A stretch of 59,562 nt of DNA from an uncultured Phocaeicola sp. (GCA_944320815.1 CALUIZ010000020.1:1-59562), one strand, 5' to 3'; counted from the first letter of the stretch, positions 1 through 8,942 are shown. Made by a program: numbers and translations. Notes: generated from the sequence alone by a model not told the origin.

Positions 1-24
1 AAAAAAGGAGTACCGCTGTACTCC
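1..24 (-). terminator. intrinsic terminator, leftward
   Basis: A perfect 7-bp stem (7-13 with 18-24, loop CGCT) is followed, on the minus strand, by six T residues (positions 6-1). This is the form of a Rho-independent terminator for leftward transcription. It could end the glycerate kinase transcript, although about 350 bp separate them. Confidence 0.55.
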
Positions 25-370
25 AACCTTTGTTAACCTTAAATCTAATACTATGAAAAACACATTGCAAATGTACACATATTCTGTCAAACTGCAAACT
101 TTTCAGGCACAAAACGTATCTTTATAACATGAATTAAGAGCATAAGTCTGACAACACAAAATATTTTACATATTTTTTCTGTCAGATAAAGAAGTTGAAA
201 CATTATTTGACATGCCGAACGTTTGAGAACTGTTTCCGAAGGTGTTGTCTGTTTTCAGAAAAACAACGGGCTATCTGACGAGTGACAACGGGGAAACAGA
301 CCGGAAATAGGCTTATGATTAAACCTATCAAATTATTTGCCGGAAAACAGTCTCTCTTTCTCACGAAAAT
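25..370. other. gene-free stretch left of glycerate kinase
   Basis: No convincing gene. A 24-codon plus-strand frame (52-126, beginning MKNTLQMYTYSVKLQTFQAQ) follows an A/T-rich leader but stops quickly. It could be the relic of a longer gene or chance. The rest (127-370) shows no long frame, repeat or strong hairpin on either strand. Confidence 0.4.
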
Positions 371-1495
371 TCACCACGCCACTCCCCGAAGAATTGCCTG
401 ACGAATGTTTTTTCTGGCCGTCTCCGGCTTCATCGCCTCGGCCAACGGCATATCAGCGGGACTGGCCTCAACCAACTGCGCAAATCCGGCTTCACGCAAC
501 GTTTCTTTCGCTTCGATTCTTCCGGACAACAGACAAACGGGAACTCCAAAACACCGGGCATGCTTCAGAACACCGAAAGGAACCTTTCCCATCAAAGTCT
601 GAGAATCCGAACGGCCTTCTCCTGTTATCACCCAATCGGCATCCGACAATTCCTCGTCAAAACGGGCGGCTTCCAGCAGCACATCAATTCCGGGCAACAG
701 GCACGCATCCAGAAAAGCCCATAACGCACCACCCAATCCTCCAGCAGCCCCTGCCCCGGACAAACCTATGACATCCTTGCCCAACGAACGGCGAACCACC
801 GAAGCGAAATGTTCCATTCCTGCATCCAGCCGCATTATCTGTTCGGATGTGGCTCCCTTCTGCCTCCCGAAAACATAGGCGGCCCCTTCCTTCCCGCAAA
901 AAGGATTGCCCACATCACAAGCCACCTGAAACTCGGTACCTGCCAGTCTGCCGTCCATGCAGGAAAGGTCCATATGGAAAATCCTGCACATCGCCTCACC
1001 GCTTGCTGAAAGCTCATTGCCCGATTCGTCATAAAACCTTACGCCCAACGCTTCCAGCATTCCCATCCCCGCATCATTGGTCGCACTTCCCCCGATACCC
1101 ATCAGGAACTTCCGGCATCCCCGGCACAAAGCGTCGGCAATCAGTTCGCCCGTTCCGAACGTGGAAGTCCGCATCGGATTTCTCTCTTCCACATCCAACA
1201 AAGGCAAACCGCTCGCTTCCGCCATCTCTATCACGGCGGTCACTCCGTCGTCCAATATGCCATAGCGGGCATTGTGAACCCGCATCAACGGATCATGCAC
1301 TTCCACTTGGATTGTCTGCATGTCCAGAATGCCGGCCAGCGCATCCAGCAGCCCCTCCCCTCCGTCAGCAACAGGAACAGACACGACCTCACAGCCGGGA
1401 AAGCGTTCGCGAAGAGCCTGGGCTACGCATTCCTCCACTTCCTTCGAAGTGAGGCAGCCTTTATAAGAGTCTATCGCTAGAATAATCTTTTTCAT
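371..1495 (-). CDS. glycerate kinase
   Basis: Cytosolic glycerate kinase of the GarK/GlxK family, which phosphorylates D-glycerate with ATP to phosphoglycerate and so feeds lower glycolysis. At 374 residues it has the usual family length. The N-terminus (ILAIDSYKGCLTS) matches the family's conserved DSFKGSLSS element. The central GIGGSATNDAGMGMLEALG block, the GAAGGLGGAL glycine-rich loop and the C-terminal TGEGRSDSQTLMGK segment are the other family hallmarks. An open frame extends six codons upstream, but the ATG at 1495 starts directly at the conserved strand and is preferred. The gene stands alone: its left neighbour is a gene-free stretch and the gene to its right is a membrane protein ending 62 bp away on the same strand. 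Function assignment is strong; whether the product is 2- or 3-phosphoglycerate cannot be told. Confidence 0.93.
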   Translation of the reverse strand: MKKIILAIDSYKGCLTSKEVEECVAQALRERFPGCEVVSVPVADGGEGLLDALAGILDMQTIQVEVHDPLMRVHNARYGILDDGVTAVIEMAEASGLPLLDVEERNPMRTSTFGTGELIADALCRGCRKFLMGIGGSATNDAGMGMLEALGVRFYDESGNELSASGEAMCRIFHMDLSCMDGRLAGTEFQVACDVGNPFCGKEGAAYVFGRQKGATSEQIMRLDAGMEHFASVVRRSLGKDVIGLSGAGAAGGLGGALWAFLDACLLPGIDVLLEAARFDEELSDADWVITGEGRSDSQTLMGKVPFGVLKHARCFGVPVCLLSGRIEAKETLREAGFAQLVEASPADMPLAEAMKPETARKNIRQAILRGVAW

Positions 1496-1557
1496 CTGAC
1501 AGTCCGTTTTCAATACACGAATGTATCAAAAAAACAGGCAATGAAAAGAAAAAAACG

Positions 1558-1953
1558 CTATTTTTCTTCTTTCTCCCTCTTCACCTGATTAAGTTCAACG
1601 ATATATGACACCACCAATCCCAAGCCGCCGCCAAGCAATACACTGGCACCGTAAATGATGGAAAGCGTTTCCGATACTCTATAACCACGCACTTCCGGAT
1701 TGGTCAGGCAGACAATGGCATATCCAACCAACAGGCCCAGACCCAGTCCCAGCAGCAGACATCCAAAGCGCAAGCCTCCGAAGGAATAAATCGGACAATA
1801 AGCAAAGCCTTTCCTCAAGTCTTCCGGAGTCATCTTGTCGCCCATCTTTTCAATCAGCATCATGCGTTCCCTGCGTCCCACAAACAGTTCGAACAACTTG
1901 TAAATCACTCCAAACACGATAGCCACATTGGCTACAATCATTAATTCTTCCAT
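1558..1953 (-). CDS. small membrane protein (DUF6249-like)
   Basis: A 131-residue integral membrane protein with three hydrophobic segments (about residues 5-23, 60-82 and 97-118). Charged stretches lie between the first two (VGRRERMMLIEKMGDKM) and at the C-terminus (VKREKEEK). The layout, one helix, a polar loop with TPEDLRKGF and then a glycine-rich helical hairpin, is that of the short Bacteroidales proteins often labelled DUF6249. It diverges from an ECF sigma factor gene, sharing a 131-bp intergenic region, which suggests a link to that regulator. No enzymatic motif is visible and its biochemical role is unknown. The family name is from memory of the pattern; the topology is read directly. 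Confidence 0.7.
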   Translation of the reverse strand: MEELMIVANVAIVFGVIYKLFELFVGRRERMMLIEKMGDKMTPEDLRKGFAYCPIYSFGGLRFGCLLLGLGLGLLVGYAIVCLTNPEVRGYRVSETLSIIYGASVLLGGGLGLVVSYIVELNQVKREKEEK

Positions 1954-2084
1954 AATTGTTGAATTTAAATTTGTTTCTTTGCACCTTTAGACGCGGATAT
2001 GTCAGACAGGTTACAAAAAAGTACGGAAAAGATTTTCTTTCTTCAAATGTAACCTTTGGCCGATGGCTGCGTCTAAAAGGCATC

Positions 2085-2630
2085 ATGAATGAGAAAGAAC
2101 AAAATATCATTTCTTCGGTCTTGGCGGGAAAGACGGAACATTTCTCCTATTTCCTCGACACATACGGACAGCAAGTATTCAACCTGATTGTCCGCATGGC
2201 CAATTCACCTGAAGACGCCGAGGAACTGACACAGGACACTTTCATGAAAGCCTTTGAGCATCTTTCCGCATTCAACGGAGACAGCAGCTTTTCAACCTGG
2301 ATATATCGGATTGCGTACAATACAACGCTATCCGCGCTTCGTAAGAAACGGAATGAAGTATTGTCATTCGACGACAAATTGTGGAACTCCGTTTCAGACA
2401 CGCAGGTTGATGAAACTTTAGACACGGACGATGAGGAACAAGTAGGAAAATTGCAGCGGGCACTTTCCACTCTGCCCGCCGACGAGCAGGTGCTTGTCAC
2501 ATTATTCTATGAGGAAGAGAAACCGATTTCAGAAATTTGTTATATCTTGCATATTTCGGAAAGCAACGCGAAAGTAAAGCTTCACCGCATCCGCAAGAAA
2601 CTTTATTTACTAATGACCAAGGAGGACTGA
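2085..2630 (+). CDS. ECF-type RNA polymerase sigma factor
   Basis: An extracytoplasmic-function sigma factor of 181 residues. Region 2 is recognised by AEELTQDTFMKAF followed by FSTWIYRIAYN. Region 4 is the C-terminal helix-turn-helix, PISEICYILHISESNAKVKL, ending in HRIRKKLYLL. The acidic linker between the two (about residues 100-115) is usual. An upstream in-frame ATG at 1956 exists, but it would add 43 residues unlike any sigma factor; the ATG at 2085 starts with MNEKEQN, as expected for the family. The next gene begins 2 bp after the stop and encodes a small membrane protein, the usual partner arrangement for a sigma/anti-sigma pair. It may direct transcription of a stress or envelope regulon, but no target promoter can be assigned. 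Confidence 0.92.
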   Translation: MNEKEQNIISSVLAGKTEHFSYFLDTYGQQVFNLIVRMANSPEDAEELTQDTFMKAFEHLSAFNGDSSFSTWIYRIAYNTTLSALRKKRNEVLSFDDKLWNSVSDTQVDETLDTDDEEQVGKLQRALSTLPADEQVLVTLFYEEEKPISEICYILHISESNAKVKLHRIRKKLYLLMTKED

Positions 2631-2632
2631 CC

Positions 2633-2983
2633 ATGACAGACAAGGGATTGAAAAAAGCCGTCAGCCGACGGCCCGAATTCAAACTTCCGAGCAATTTCAG
2701 CTATAAAACAATGAAGCGGATTGAGGAAAAAGCGTACCTGAAAGAAAAGCGTGAGGAAAAAAGAATATTTATAGCGTGGACTGTCACCGTGTCGGTGATG
2801 CTTGCAGGAGGTATCGGCTACTTCGGATGGAACTGCCGCGAACGCTTCCTGCGATTGTTTTATGGAATAAAAGAATCCGTTCCGGACACGGATACGCTGA
2901 CGCTCTGCCTTCCGACTGTCATAGCTCTTGTGCTGCTCTTCTTCTTCAACAATTGGCTGCGGAAAAAACTCAGCCAAAGATGA
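2633..2983 (+). CDS. putative anti-sigma factor / sigma-linked membrane protein
   Basis: A 116-residue protein that starts 2 bp after the sigma factor stop. An upstream open frame from 2537 would overlap the sigma gene, so the ATG at 2633, preceded by AAGGAGG, is used. The N-terminal 40 residues are charged (RIEEKAYLKEKREEKR). Two membrane segments follow at about residues 43-62 and 87-105, and the C-terminus is basic. There is no classical anti-sigma zinc motif (HxxxCxxC). The tight coupling to the sigma gene suggests that it sequesters or signals to the sigma factor at the inner membrane; that is inference from context only. Confidence 0.75.
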   Translation: MTDKGLKKAVSRRPEFKLPSNFSYKTMKRIEEKAYLKEKREEKRIFIAWTVTVSVMLAGGIGYFGWNCRERFLRLFYGIKESVPDTDTLTLCLPTVIALVLLFFFNNWLRKKLSQR

Positions 2984-3037
2984 TAAAAAAAGACACAGAG
3001 TCAAAGAGAAGAAAACTCCGTGACTCTGTGTCTTTAT
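2984..3037. terminator. bidirectional terminator between convergent genes
   Basis: A perfect 13-bp stem (2991-3003 with 3021-3033, sequence agacacagagtca) lies between the rightward sigma operon and the leftward acyl-CoA dehydrogenase gene. Read leftward it is followed by a run of seven T, so it is strongest for the dehydrogenase transcript. Read rightward it is followed by TTAT. Confidence 0.85.
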
Positions 3038-3058
3038 ATCTTGAATCAGACCGCCCGA

Positions 3059-4765
3059 TCAATGGCGATAGTTGGCCAGTTCTTCCGCCTTGAACTTCCG
3101 GATAAAGTTGAAATGTTTCTCCACTTCTGCTTCCGCATAGTTCACATATACATCCAATGATTTAGCAAACAGCTCAGGAGCCTTGACTGCATCCTGCAAC
3201 AGCAGATGGCTCATCACATTCACAGCAGCCATTTCATACAGACGACGTGACACGAAATCAAGCAATTCCTGATTCTGGGCTTCTTTCACGGCAGCCGTAC
3301 AAGCCTCGAATTTGCAAGTCATTTCCTTGATGCGGTTCATATAGCTTTCATATTCCGGTGCACAAGGCACTGCTTCAAACTCATGCAGAGTCGCCGCATA
3401 GGAACCGTTGGTCACATAGCGGATGGCAGCTACAGTCTGCAACTGAGTCGTTCCTTCATAGATGCTGGTGATACGTGCGTCGCGATAGATACGCTGGCAG
3501 GCATACTCCATCATGAAGCCCGAGCCTCCGTGCACCTGAATGCAGTCGTATGCGTTCTGGTTGGCATATTCAGAATTCATACCCTTTGCCAGCGGAGTGA
3601 AACTGTCAGCCAGCTTTGCATAACGCTTCTGTTCCTGACGCTCTTCCGGAGTCAATTTGCGTTCGCGGGCGATGTCATCCAATGCCTTGTAGATGTCCAC
3701 ATAGCGTGAAGTCTGATAAAGCAATGCACGTCCGGCATCAAGTTTCGCCTTGATGGTAGCCAGCATATCGTACACAGCCGGGAACTCGATGATTGCCTTG
3801 CCGAACTGCTTGCGGTCTTTCGCGTATGCCACAGCTTCATCGTATGCAGCCTGACTCAAACCTACCGACTGTGCGGCAATACCCAGACGGGCACCGTTCA
3901 TCAGAGCCATTACATATTTGATAAGACCCAGTTTGCGGTCGCCACAAAGTTCCGCCTTCGCATTCTTGTAAACCAGCTCACAGGTAGGAGAGCCATGGAT
4001 ACCAAGCTTGTTCTCGATACGGCGCACATCCACACCCCCATCGTTCTTGTCGTAAATGAACATCGACAAGCCACGGCCATCGTGTGTACCCTCTTCCGAA
4101 CGTGCCAGTACCAGATGGATATTCGCGTCACCATTGGTAATGAAACGCTTCACACCGTTCAGCCGCCAGCAATTGTTCGCCTCATCGTATGTAGCTTTCA
4201 GCATCACGCTTTGGAGATCAGAACCCGCATCCGGTTCGGTCAGGTCCATAGACATGGTTTCACCCGCACAGATACGAGGTATGAAACGGCTGTGCTGGTC
4301 TTCGTTTCCGAACTCATACAATGTTTCGATACAGTCCTGCAACGACCAGATGTTCCCGAAACCAGCATCGGCCTGTGCCACGATTTCCGCACACATGGTG
4401 TACGGAGTAATCGGGAAGTTCAGGCCACCGTAACGGCGCGGCATTGTCATGCCATTCAGTCCGGCCTTCACCATCGCATCAAGATTCGCTTTCGTACCCG
4501 ACGCATATTCCACACGCCCATTTGCATGATGCGGTCCTTCCTGATCCACCCCTTCCGCATTGGCGGCAATCACTTCACCGGTTATCTCACCGGTAATTTC
4601 CAACACCTTGTCATACGAATCAATCGCATCGGCACAATCCTGCGGCGCATAATCGTATTCATCCTTGTCTCTATAGTCGCGTTCCTTCAACTGACAGATA
4701 CGCTCCATCATCGGATTGTTCAAGTGAAACTTGAGTTCCGGATGTTCTGTATAAAAGTTTGGCAT
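3059..4765 (-). CDS. acyl-CoA dehydrogenase
   Basis: A 568-residue flavoprotein of the acyl-CoA dehydrogenase family, which oxidises an acyl-CoA to the 2-enoyl-CoA using FAD and passes electrons to ETF. The FAD/substrate core is present: the MDLTEPDAGSDLQ block around residues 171-184, the GIHGSPTCE loop, RKQFGKAI in the C-terminal helical domain, and QVHGGSGFMMEYACQRIYRD. The catalytic base is Glu at about residue 437 in IYEGTTQLQ. It is longer than short-chain enzymes (about 380) and carries the extra C-terminal helical domain of the larger bacterial type. It is the last gene of the etfB-etfA-TonB-like operon, which supplies its electron acceptor. The substrate chain length cannot be assigned. 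Confidence 0.93.
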   Translation of the reverse strand: MPNFYTEHPELKFHLNNPMMERICQLKERDYRDKDEYDYAPQDCADAIDSYDKVLEITGEITGEVIAANAEGVDQEGPHHANGRVEYASGTKANLDAMVKAGLNGMTMPRRYGGLNFPITPYTMCAEIVAQADAGFGNIWSLQDCIETLYEFGNEDQHSRFIPRICAGETMSMDLTEPDAGSDLQSVMLKATYDEANNCWRLNGVKRFITNGDANIHLVLARSEEGTHDGRGLSMFIYDKNDGGVDVRRIENKLGIHGSPTCELVYKNAKAELCGDRKLGLIKYVMALMNGARLGIAAQSVGLSQAAYDEAVAYAKDRKQFGKAIIEFPAVYDMLATIKAKLDAGRALLYQTSRYVDIYKALDDIARERKLTPEERQEQKRYAKLADSFTPLAKGMNSEYANQNAYDCIQVHGGSGFMMEYACQRIYRDARITSIYEGTTQLQTVAAIRYVTNGSYAATLHEFEAVPCAPEYESYMNRIKEMTCKFEACTAAVKEAQNQELLDFVSRRLYEMAAVNVMSHLLLQDAVKAPELFAKSLDVYVNYAEAEVEKHFNFIRKFKAEELANYRH

Positions 4766-4771
4766 AGAATT

Positions 4772-5623
4772 TCAGTTTTTAATTGTGGTCTTTGGTTTTG
4801 GTATTTTAAAATTTAAGGGAAGCACATAACCCATACGGACAAACTCCCCATATTGCACAGCAGGTTCCCATTCTACCTTCATAAAGTCTTCTTCCACCAG
4901 ACGGATCGCTTCCTTCCTCAAATACAAATTATCCGAACCTTGAGGAAGGACATAGTACTTCTCAATACGTCCTTTCGTGTCTACAACAATTCTTATCAGA
5001 ACCTGTCCTTCGACATTATGCTCAAAAGCCTCCTGGGGATAATGAAGATGCTCACGGATAAAAAGCCGCAAACCATACGTTCCACCCGGAAATCCGACAG
5101 CTCTATCAGAAGGATAAAAAGTGACTTCTTTCCCAGAAACATCATATACATGTCCGTCCTGAAGCTTCCCTTTGTCATATTCCTCCAGTCTCCAGACGGA
5201 ACCATTGGGATAATACATGGTCAGATTTCCTTCGCGCTTACCTTTATTGAAATGGCATATATATTTCAATTGCCCATTCCGATAAAAACGCCGCATCTCC
5301 CCCTCACGCTTTCCTTCCTCAAATCCAACAATGGAGGCAGTCTCACCACTTGCATAGTAGGATATTGACTCACCATCCAGAACACACTTCTTCGGATTCT
5401 TTACAAAAGTCGAAAAATGACGCAGATTCAGAAGAGTATCGCCCAGATTGTAGAACTTGACTTCAATTTCATTTTCGGCAAGTTTTTTCCGAATGCAATA
5501 ACGGACGGCATTTTCCACATTTTCAGTCCACAGACCTTTCTTATCAAGATAAATAGTATCTTGTGAGAAAGCAGAAAAAGCCCACGAAGACAAAAACAAT
5601 GAGAATAACCACCTGCACTTCAT
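4772..5623 (-). CDS. MORN/YwqK-repeat protein with TonB C-terminal domain
   Basis: A 283-residue secreted or periplasmic protein. The ATG at 5623 gives a clean signal peptide (MKCRWLFSLFLSSWAFSAFS then Q). Residues about 95-170 contain repeated antitoxin-YwqK/MORN-type units (GKREGEMRRFYRNGQLKY, GKREGNLTMYYPNGSVW), each with the pattern G-K/R-x-x-x-x-x-x-Y-x-N-G. The C-terminal 95 residues are a TonB_C-like domain: YPQEAFEHNVEGQVLIRIVV, then VDTKGRIEKYYVLPQGSD and WEPAVQYGE. There is no N-terminal membrane anchor or proline spacer as in classical TonB, so it is unlikely to energise transport in the usual way. It sits 11 bp after etfA and 6 bp before the dehydrogenase gene, an unexpected place for such a protein. 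Confidence 0.82.
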   Translation of the reverse strand: MKCRWLFSLFLSSWAFSAFSQDTIYLDKKGLWTENVENAVRYCIRKKLAENEIEVKFYNLGDTLLNLRHFSTFVKNPKKCVLDGESISYYASGETASIVGFEEGKREGEMRRFYRNGQLKYICHFNKGKREGNLTMYYPNGSVWRLEEYDKGKLQDGHVYDVSGKEVTFYPSDRAVGFPGGTYGLRLFIREHLHYPQEAFEHNVEGQVLIRIVVDTKGRIEKYYVLPQGSDNLYLRKEAIRLVEEDFMKVEWEPAVQYGEFVRMGYVLPLNFKIPKPKTTIKN

Positions 5624-5634
5624 AGCCAAAACGC

Positions 5635-6654
5635 TTATTTACTGTTTTTCTTATAATATTTAATCATTTTCGGAATCACTTCCTCCACCGTACCGTTGAT
5701 TACATAGTCGGCGATGGAATTGATGGGAGCATTCGGGTCATTGTTCACAGAGATGATGATGCCTGCATCCTGCATACCGGCAATGTGCTGAATCTGTCCT
5801 GAAATACCACAGGCGATATACAGTTTCGGATGAACAGTCACACCTGTCTGGCCTATCTGACGGTCATGATCACAGAAACCGGCATCCACCGCCGCACGGC
5901 TGCCTCCTACTTCGGCATGAAGTTCCTTGGCCAGTTCGAACAGCATGTCGAAACCTTCCTTGCTGCCCATGCCATATCCTCCGGCCACCACAATCGGCGC
6001 GCCCTTCAAGTTATGTTTCGCCTTTTCCACATGACGGTCGATGACCTTCACCACATAATCCGTTTCCGGGACAAACTTCTCCACATCATGACGAATCACT
6101 TCACCCTGATAGTTTTCATCAAGAATTTCTTTTTTCATCACACCTTCACGGACCGTAGCCATCTGCGGACGATGTTCCGGATTGACGATTGTAGCCACGA
6201 TATTGCCCCCGAAAGCCGGACGAATCTGGTACAGCAGATTCTTGTAAGTCACACCATTCTTCTTGTCTTCATGATCACCGATTTCCAGTTGCGTACAGTC
6301 GGCGGTAAGTCCGCTGGTCAAGGCGGAAGACACGCGCGGCCCCAGGTCGCGTCCGATTACAGTAGCTCCCATCAGACAGATCTGCGGCTTTTCCTGCTTG
6401 AACAGGTTGACCAGAATAGAAGTGTGGGGCAAAGAAGTATAAGGGAACAGCCCCGGAGCATCAAACACATGTACACGGTCAACACCGAAAGGCAACACCT
6501 GCTTTTCTACATCTGCAAGTCCGCTGCCGGCACAGACAGCTTCCAGTTGGCATCCCAACTCACTGGCCAGCTTGCGGCCCTTGGTTAAAAGTTCGAGACT
6601 GACATCGGCCACATGTGTGCCTTCCATCTCACAATATACAAATACATTATTCAT
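5635..6654 (-). CDS. etfA: electron transfer flavoprotein subunit alpha
   Basis: The 339-residue alpha subunit of electron transfer flavoprotein, the heterodimer that takes electrons from acyl-CoA dehydrogenase. The FAD-binding C-terminal domain is intact: SRAAVDAGF, then QIGQTGVTVHPKLYIACGIS, GQIQHIAGMQDAG and the NNDPNAPI...ADY element near residues 290-310. The N-terminal Rossmann-like domain contains GRDLGPRVSSAL and LTADCTQLEI. The start at 6654 is an ATG 2 bp after the etfB stop. It is translationally coupled to etfB and shares its promoter at 7591-7621. Confidence 0.97.
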   Translation of the reverse strand: MNNVFVYCEMEGTHVADVSLELLTKGRKLASELGCQLEAVCAGSGLADVEKQVLPFGVDRVHVFDAPGLFPYTSLPHTSILVNLFKQEKPQICLMGATVIGRDLGPRVSSALTSGLTADCTQLEIGDHEDKKNGVTYKNLLYQIRPAFGGNIVATIVNPEHRPQMATVREGVMKKEILDENYQGEVIRHDVEKFVPETDYVVKVIDRHVEKAKHNLKGAPIVVAGGYGMGSKEGFDMLFELAKELHAEVGGSRAAVDAGFCDHDRQIGQTGVTVHPKLYIACGISGQIQHIAGMQDAGIIISVNNDPNAPINSIADYVINGTVEEVIPKMIKYYKKNSK

Positions 6655-6656
6655 AA

Positions 6657-7544
6657 TTATCCGATAGTATGGTTAGCCAACAGTTCAACAATCAAGTTTT
6701 CCACATCCGCATCGCTTCCGGTAATCGTCTTGCTTTCCTTGGCCTGGAAGACAATGTTCTCGATTTTCTTCACCTTCGTAGGAGAGCCGGACAGACCGCA
6801 TTGGGCAGTATCCCCGTCCACATCAGCCACGCTCCATTCAGTTATGTTCAGATACGGACGTTTTTCATACAGATCCGCATAGGCAAGTTCCTTGCCCTCT
6901 TTCGCCAGCGCAGCCTTTTCCTGACCACCCATGGCACGTTTGTACTTCATCACCAACTTCGCATTGCGCGGACGACAGGGAGCAGCACTTCCGTTTACGG
7001 TCAGTACGATAGGCAACGGACCTTCAACCGTTTCCACACCGCCGTCGATATGGCGTTTCACGCGGATACGTCCACCGGCAACCTCTTCGATTTCCTCCAC
7101 GTACGTTATCTGAGGCAATCCCAACTTCTCCGCCACCTGGGGACCTACCTGCGCCGTATCACCGTCGATAGCCTGACGGCCTCCAATGATAACATCATAT
7201 TCTCCAATCTTGCGGATAGCGGTCGCTAGCGCATACGAAGTGGCCAATGTGTCAGCACCGGCAAATGCACGATCGGTCAGCAGATAACCTCCGTCCGCAC
7301 CTCTGTACAGACCTTCACGGATAATCTCTGCGGCACGTCCGGGTCCCATGGTCAGCATGGTCACGGTAGACCCCGGATGAGTGTCTTTCAATCTGAGCGC
7401 CTGTTCCAGAGCGTTCAAGTCTTCCGGATTGAAAATAGCCGGAAGAGCCGAGCGGTTAATGGTACCGTCGGCATTCATGGCATCCTTCCCCACACAGCGG
7501 GTGTCGGGAACCTGTTTTGCCAATACTACAATTTTCAAGCTCAT
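6657..7544 (-). CDS. etfB: electron transfer flavoprotein subunit beta
   Basis: The 295-residue beta subunit of electron transfer flavoprotein, which binds AMP (or a second FAD in bifurcating members) and completes the EtfAB dimer in the cytosol. The N-terminus MSLKIVVLAKQVPDT is diagnostic. The ETF-beta signature region is seen as IIGGRQAIDGDTAQVGPQVA followed by LGLPQITYVEEIE, then RHIDGGVETVEGPLPIVLTV. It is the first gene of a leftward operon with etfA, a TonB-like protein and an acyl-CoA dehydrogenase, about 40 bp downstream of the inferred transcription start. Confidence 0.97.
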   Translation of the reverse strand: MSLKIVVLAKQVPDTRCVGKDAMNADGTINRSALPAIFNPEDLNALEQALRLKDTHPGSTVTMLTMGPGRAAEIIREGLYRGADGGYLLTDRAFAGADTLATSYALATAIRKIGEYDVIIGGRQAIDGDTAQVGPQVAEKLGLPQITYVEEIEEVAGGRIRVKRHIDGGVETVEGPLPIVLTVNGSAAPCRPRNAKLVMKYKRAMGGQEKAALAKEGKELAYADLYEKRPYLNITEWSVADVDGDTAQCGLSGSPTKVKKIENIVFQAKESKTITGSDADVENLIVELLANHTIG

Positions 7545-7590
7545 TCTGTTTACTTTTAATATTAATGTATTAGATATGTTTTCCTGACGG

Positions 7591-7621
7591 CAAAATTAAT
7601 GAAAGCATTCAGACTACCAAA
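7591..7621 (-). promoter_or_regulatory. Bacteroidales-type promoter for the etfBA operon
   Basis: Read leftward: TTTG at 7621-7618, a 19-bp spacer, then TAATTTTG at 7598-7591. This matches the Bacteroidales -33/-7 consensus (TTTG and TAnnTTTG) closely and lies 46 bp before the etfB ATG. Confidence 0.7.
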
Positions 7622-7705
7622 ACGATGTAGACAAAAAAGGCACAAAAGGCTTCATGTTGTGCAACGATTCATCGCCCGATTCTTCCCAAGATACAAAAAA
7701 CTCCG

Positions 7706-7713
7706 TATCTTTG
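7706..7713 (+). promoter_or_regulatory. -7 box upstream of the MscS-type channel gene
   Basis: TATCTTTG matches the Bacteroidales -7 element TAnnTTTG and sits 28 bp before the ATG at 7742. No clear TTTG -33 element is found at the expected distance. The box overlaps the right arm of a short dyad (agatac...gtatct, 7689-7711). Confidence 0.5.
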
Positions 7714-7741
7714 TCATCAGTTTAAACATAATACCTCTCCT

Positions 7742-8941
7742 ATGGACTATTTGAGTTATAAAATAGCCGGATTCCTTTACAATATGGGAATCGACAAAGA
7801 CAATCTCAGTTGGGGCACACGGATTATACTTCTTGCGGGAGTTCTGTTGGTCGCCTATATCTTCACAAAAGTTTTCCATTATTTCATCATGCCGACCATC
7901 CATAAGATAACGGCAAAAACCAAGGCTACATGGGATGACTATCTCTTCAATGAACGGATGCTTTCCGCCATCTGCCGGCTGATTCCGCCCATCATCATCT
8001 ATATACTGCTACCCTTTGTCTTTGAGAACGAACAGAATATATTGAGCATCAGCCAGAAAATCTGCCTGATATATCTGGTAGCCGTAACTCTGAGACTCAT
8101 CAATGCTTTCCTCAATTCACTCTACGAAATCTCCAACGAGCACGAGTCTCTCAAAAACCGTCCGCTGAAAGGAATCTACCAGATGATCAATCTGGTGTCC
8201 ATAGGTATCGGAATCATTCTCATCATCAGTATCCTGATGAATCAGAACGCGGCCACCATCCTTGCCGGACTGGGTGCATCGGCAGCCGTACTGATGCTGA
8301 TATTCAAGGACAGTATCCTGGGACTGGTGGCGGGAGTGCAACTTTCGGCCAACGACATGCTCCGTCCGGGCGACTGGATTACGATGGACAAATATGGAGC
8401 CAACGGATATGTGATAGAAGTTTCACTCACTACCGTCAAAGTGCAGAATTTCGACAAGACCATCACCACCATCCCACCCTATGCGCTGGTGAGCGACTCG
8501 TTCCAGAACTGGCGGGGAATGTGGCAGAGCGGAAGCCGACGCATCAAACGCTCGCTCTTCTTCGACGTGAACACGGTACGCTTCTGCACGGAAGAAGAGA
8601 CGAAAATCTACATCAAGAAAGGATGGCTGAAAAAAGAAGAGACAGAAAACGGACCTGTGGTCAACCTGCTGGTGTTCCGCAATTTTGTAATGCAGTATCT
8701 TGGCAGCCATCCGAAAATCAATAACGAATTTCTCCAGATGGTACGCCAGATGGAACCCACTACGGAAGGAATACCTGTAGAAATCTACTGCTTCACCACT
8801 ACCACCGAATGGCCTGTATATGAATCCATCCAGAGTGAAGTGTTCGACTATCTGATAGCCAGCATTCCACAATTCGGGCTGAAACTTTTCCAGCGTCCGT
8901 CTGGAATGGACTTGAATCTGACTAACCCAAACAAAGCATAA
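7742..8941 (+). CDS. MscS-family mechanosensitive channel
   Basis: A 399-residue inner-membrane protein of the small-conductance mechanosensitive channel family. Four to five hydrophobic segments occupy the first 200 residues. The pore-lining helix and signature are clear near residues 170-215: LAGLGASAAVLMLIFKDSIL, then GLVAGVQLSANDMLRPGDW, followed by the beta-domain sequence TTVKVQNFDKTITTIPPYAL. The C-terminal cytosolic domain is large. Overall size and the loop KNRPLKGIYQMI before the pore helix resemble YbdG/YnaI-type members rather than the minimal MscS. It probably releases solutes on hypo-osmotic shock. The stop is followed after 1 bp by a thioesterase gene, so the two are likely cotranscribed. 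Confidence 0.92.
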   Translation: MDYLSYKIAGFLYNMGIDKDNLSWGTRIILLAGVLLVAYIFTKVFHYFIMPTIHKITAKTKATWDDYLFNERMLSAICRLIPPIIIYILLPFVFENEQNILSISQKICLIYLVAVTLRLINAFLNSLYEISNEHESLKNRPLKGIYQMINLVSIGIGIILIISILMNQNAATILAGLGASAAVLMLIFKDSILGLVAGVQLSANDMLRPGDWITMDKYGANGYVIEVSLTTVKVQNFDKTITTIPPYALVSDSFQNWRGMWQSGSRRIKRSLFFDVNTVRFCTEEETKIYIKKGWLKKEETENGPVVNLLVFRNFVMQYLGSHPKINNEFLQMVRQMEPTTEGIPVEIYCFTTTTEWPVYESIQSEVFDYLIASIPQFGLKLFQRPSGMDLNLTNPNKA

Positions 8942-8942
8942 T

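Noticed and set aside
52..126. 24-codon frame starting MKNTLQM as a gene
   Set aside because: Too short, no recognisable product and no support beyond an ATG in an A/T-rich region; kept only as a note in the gene-free stretch.
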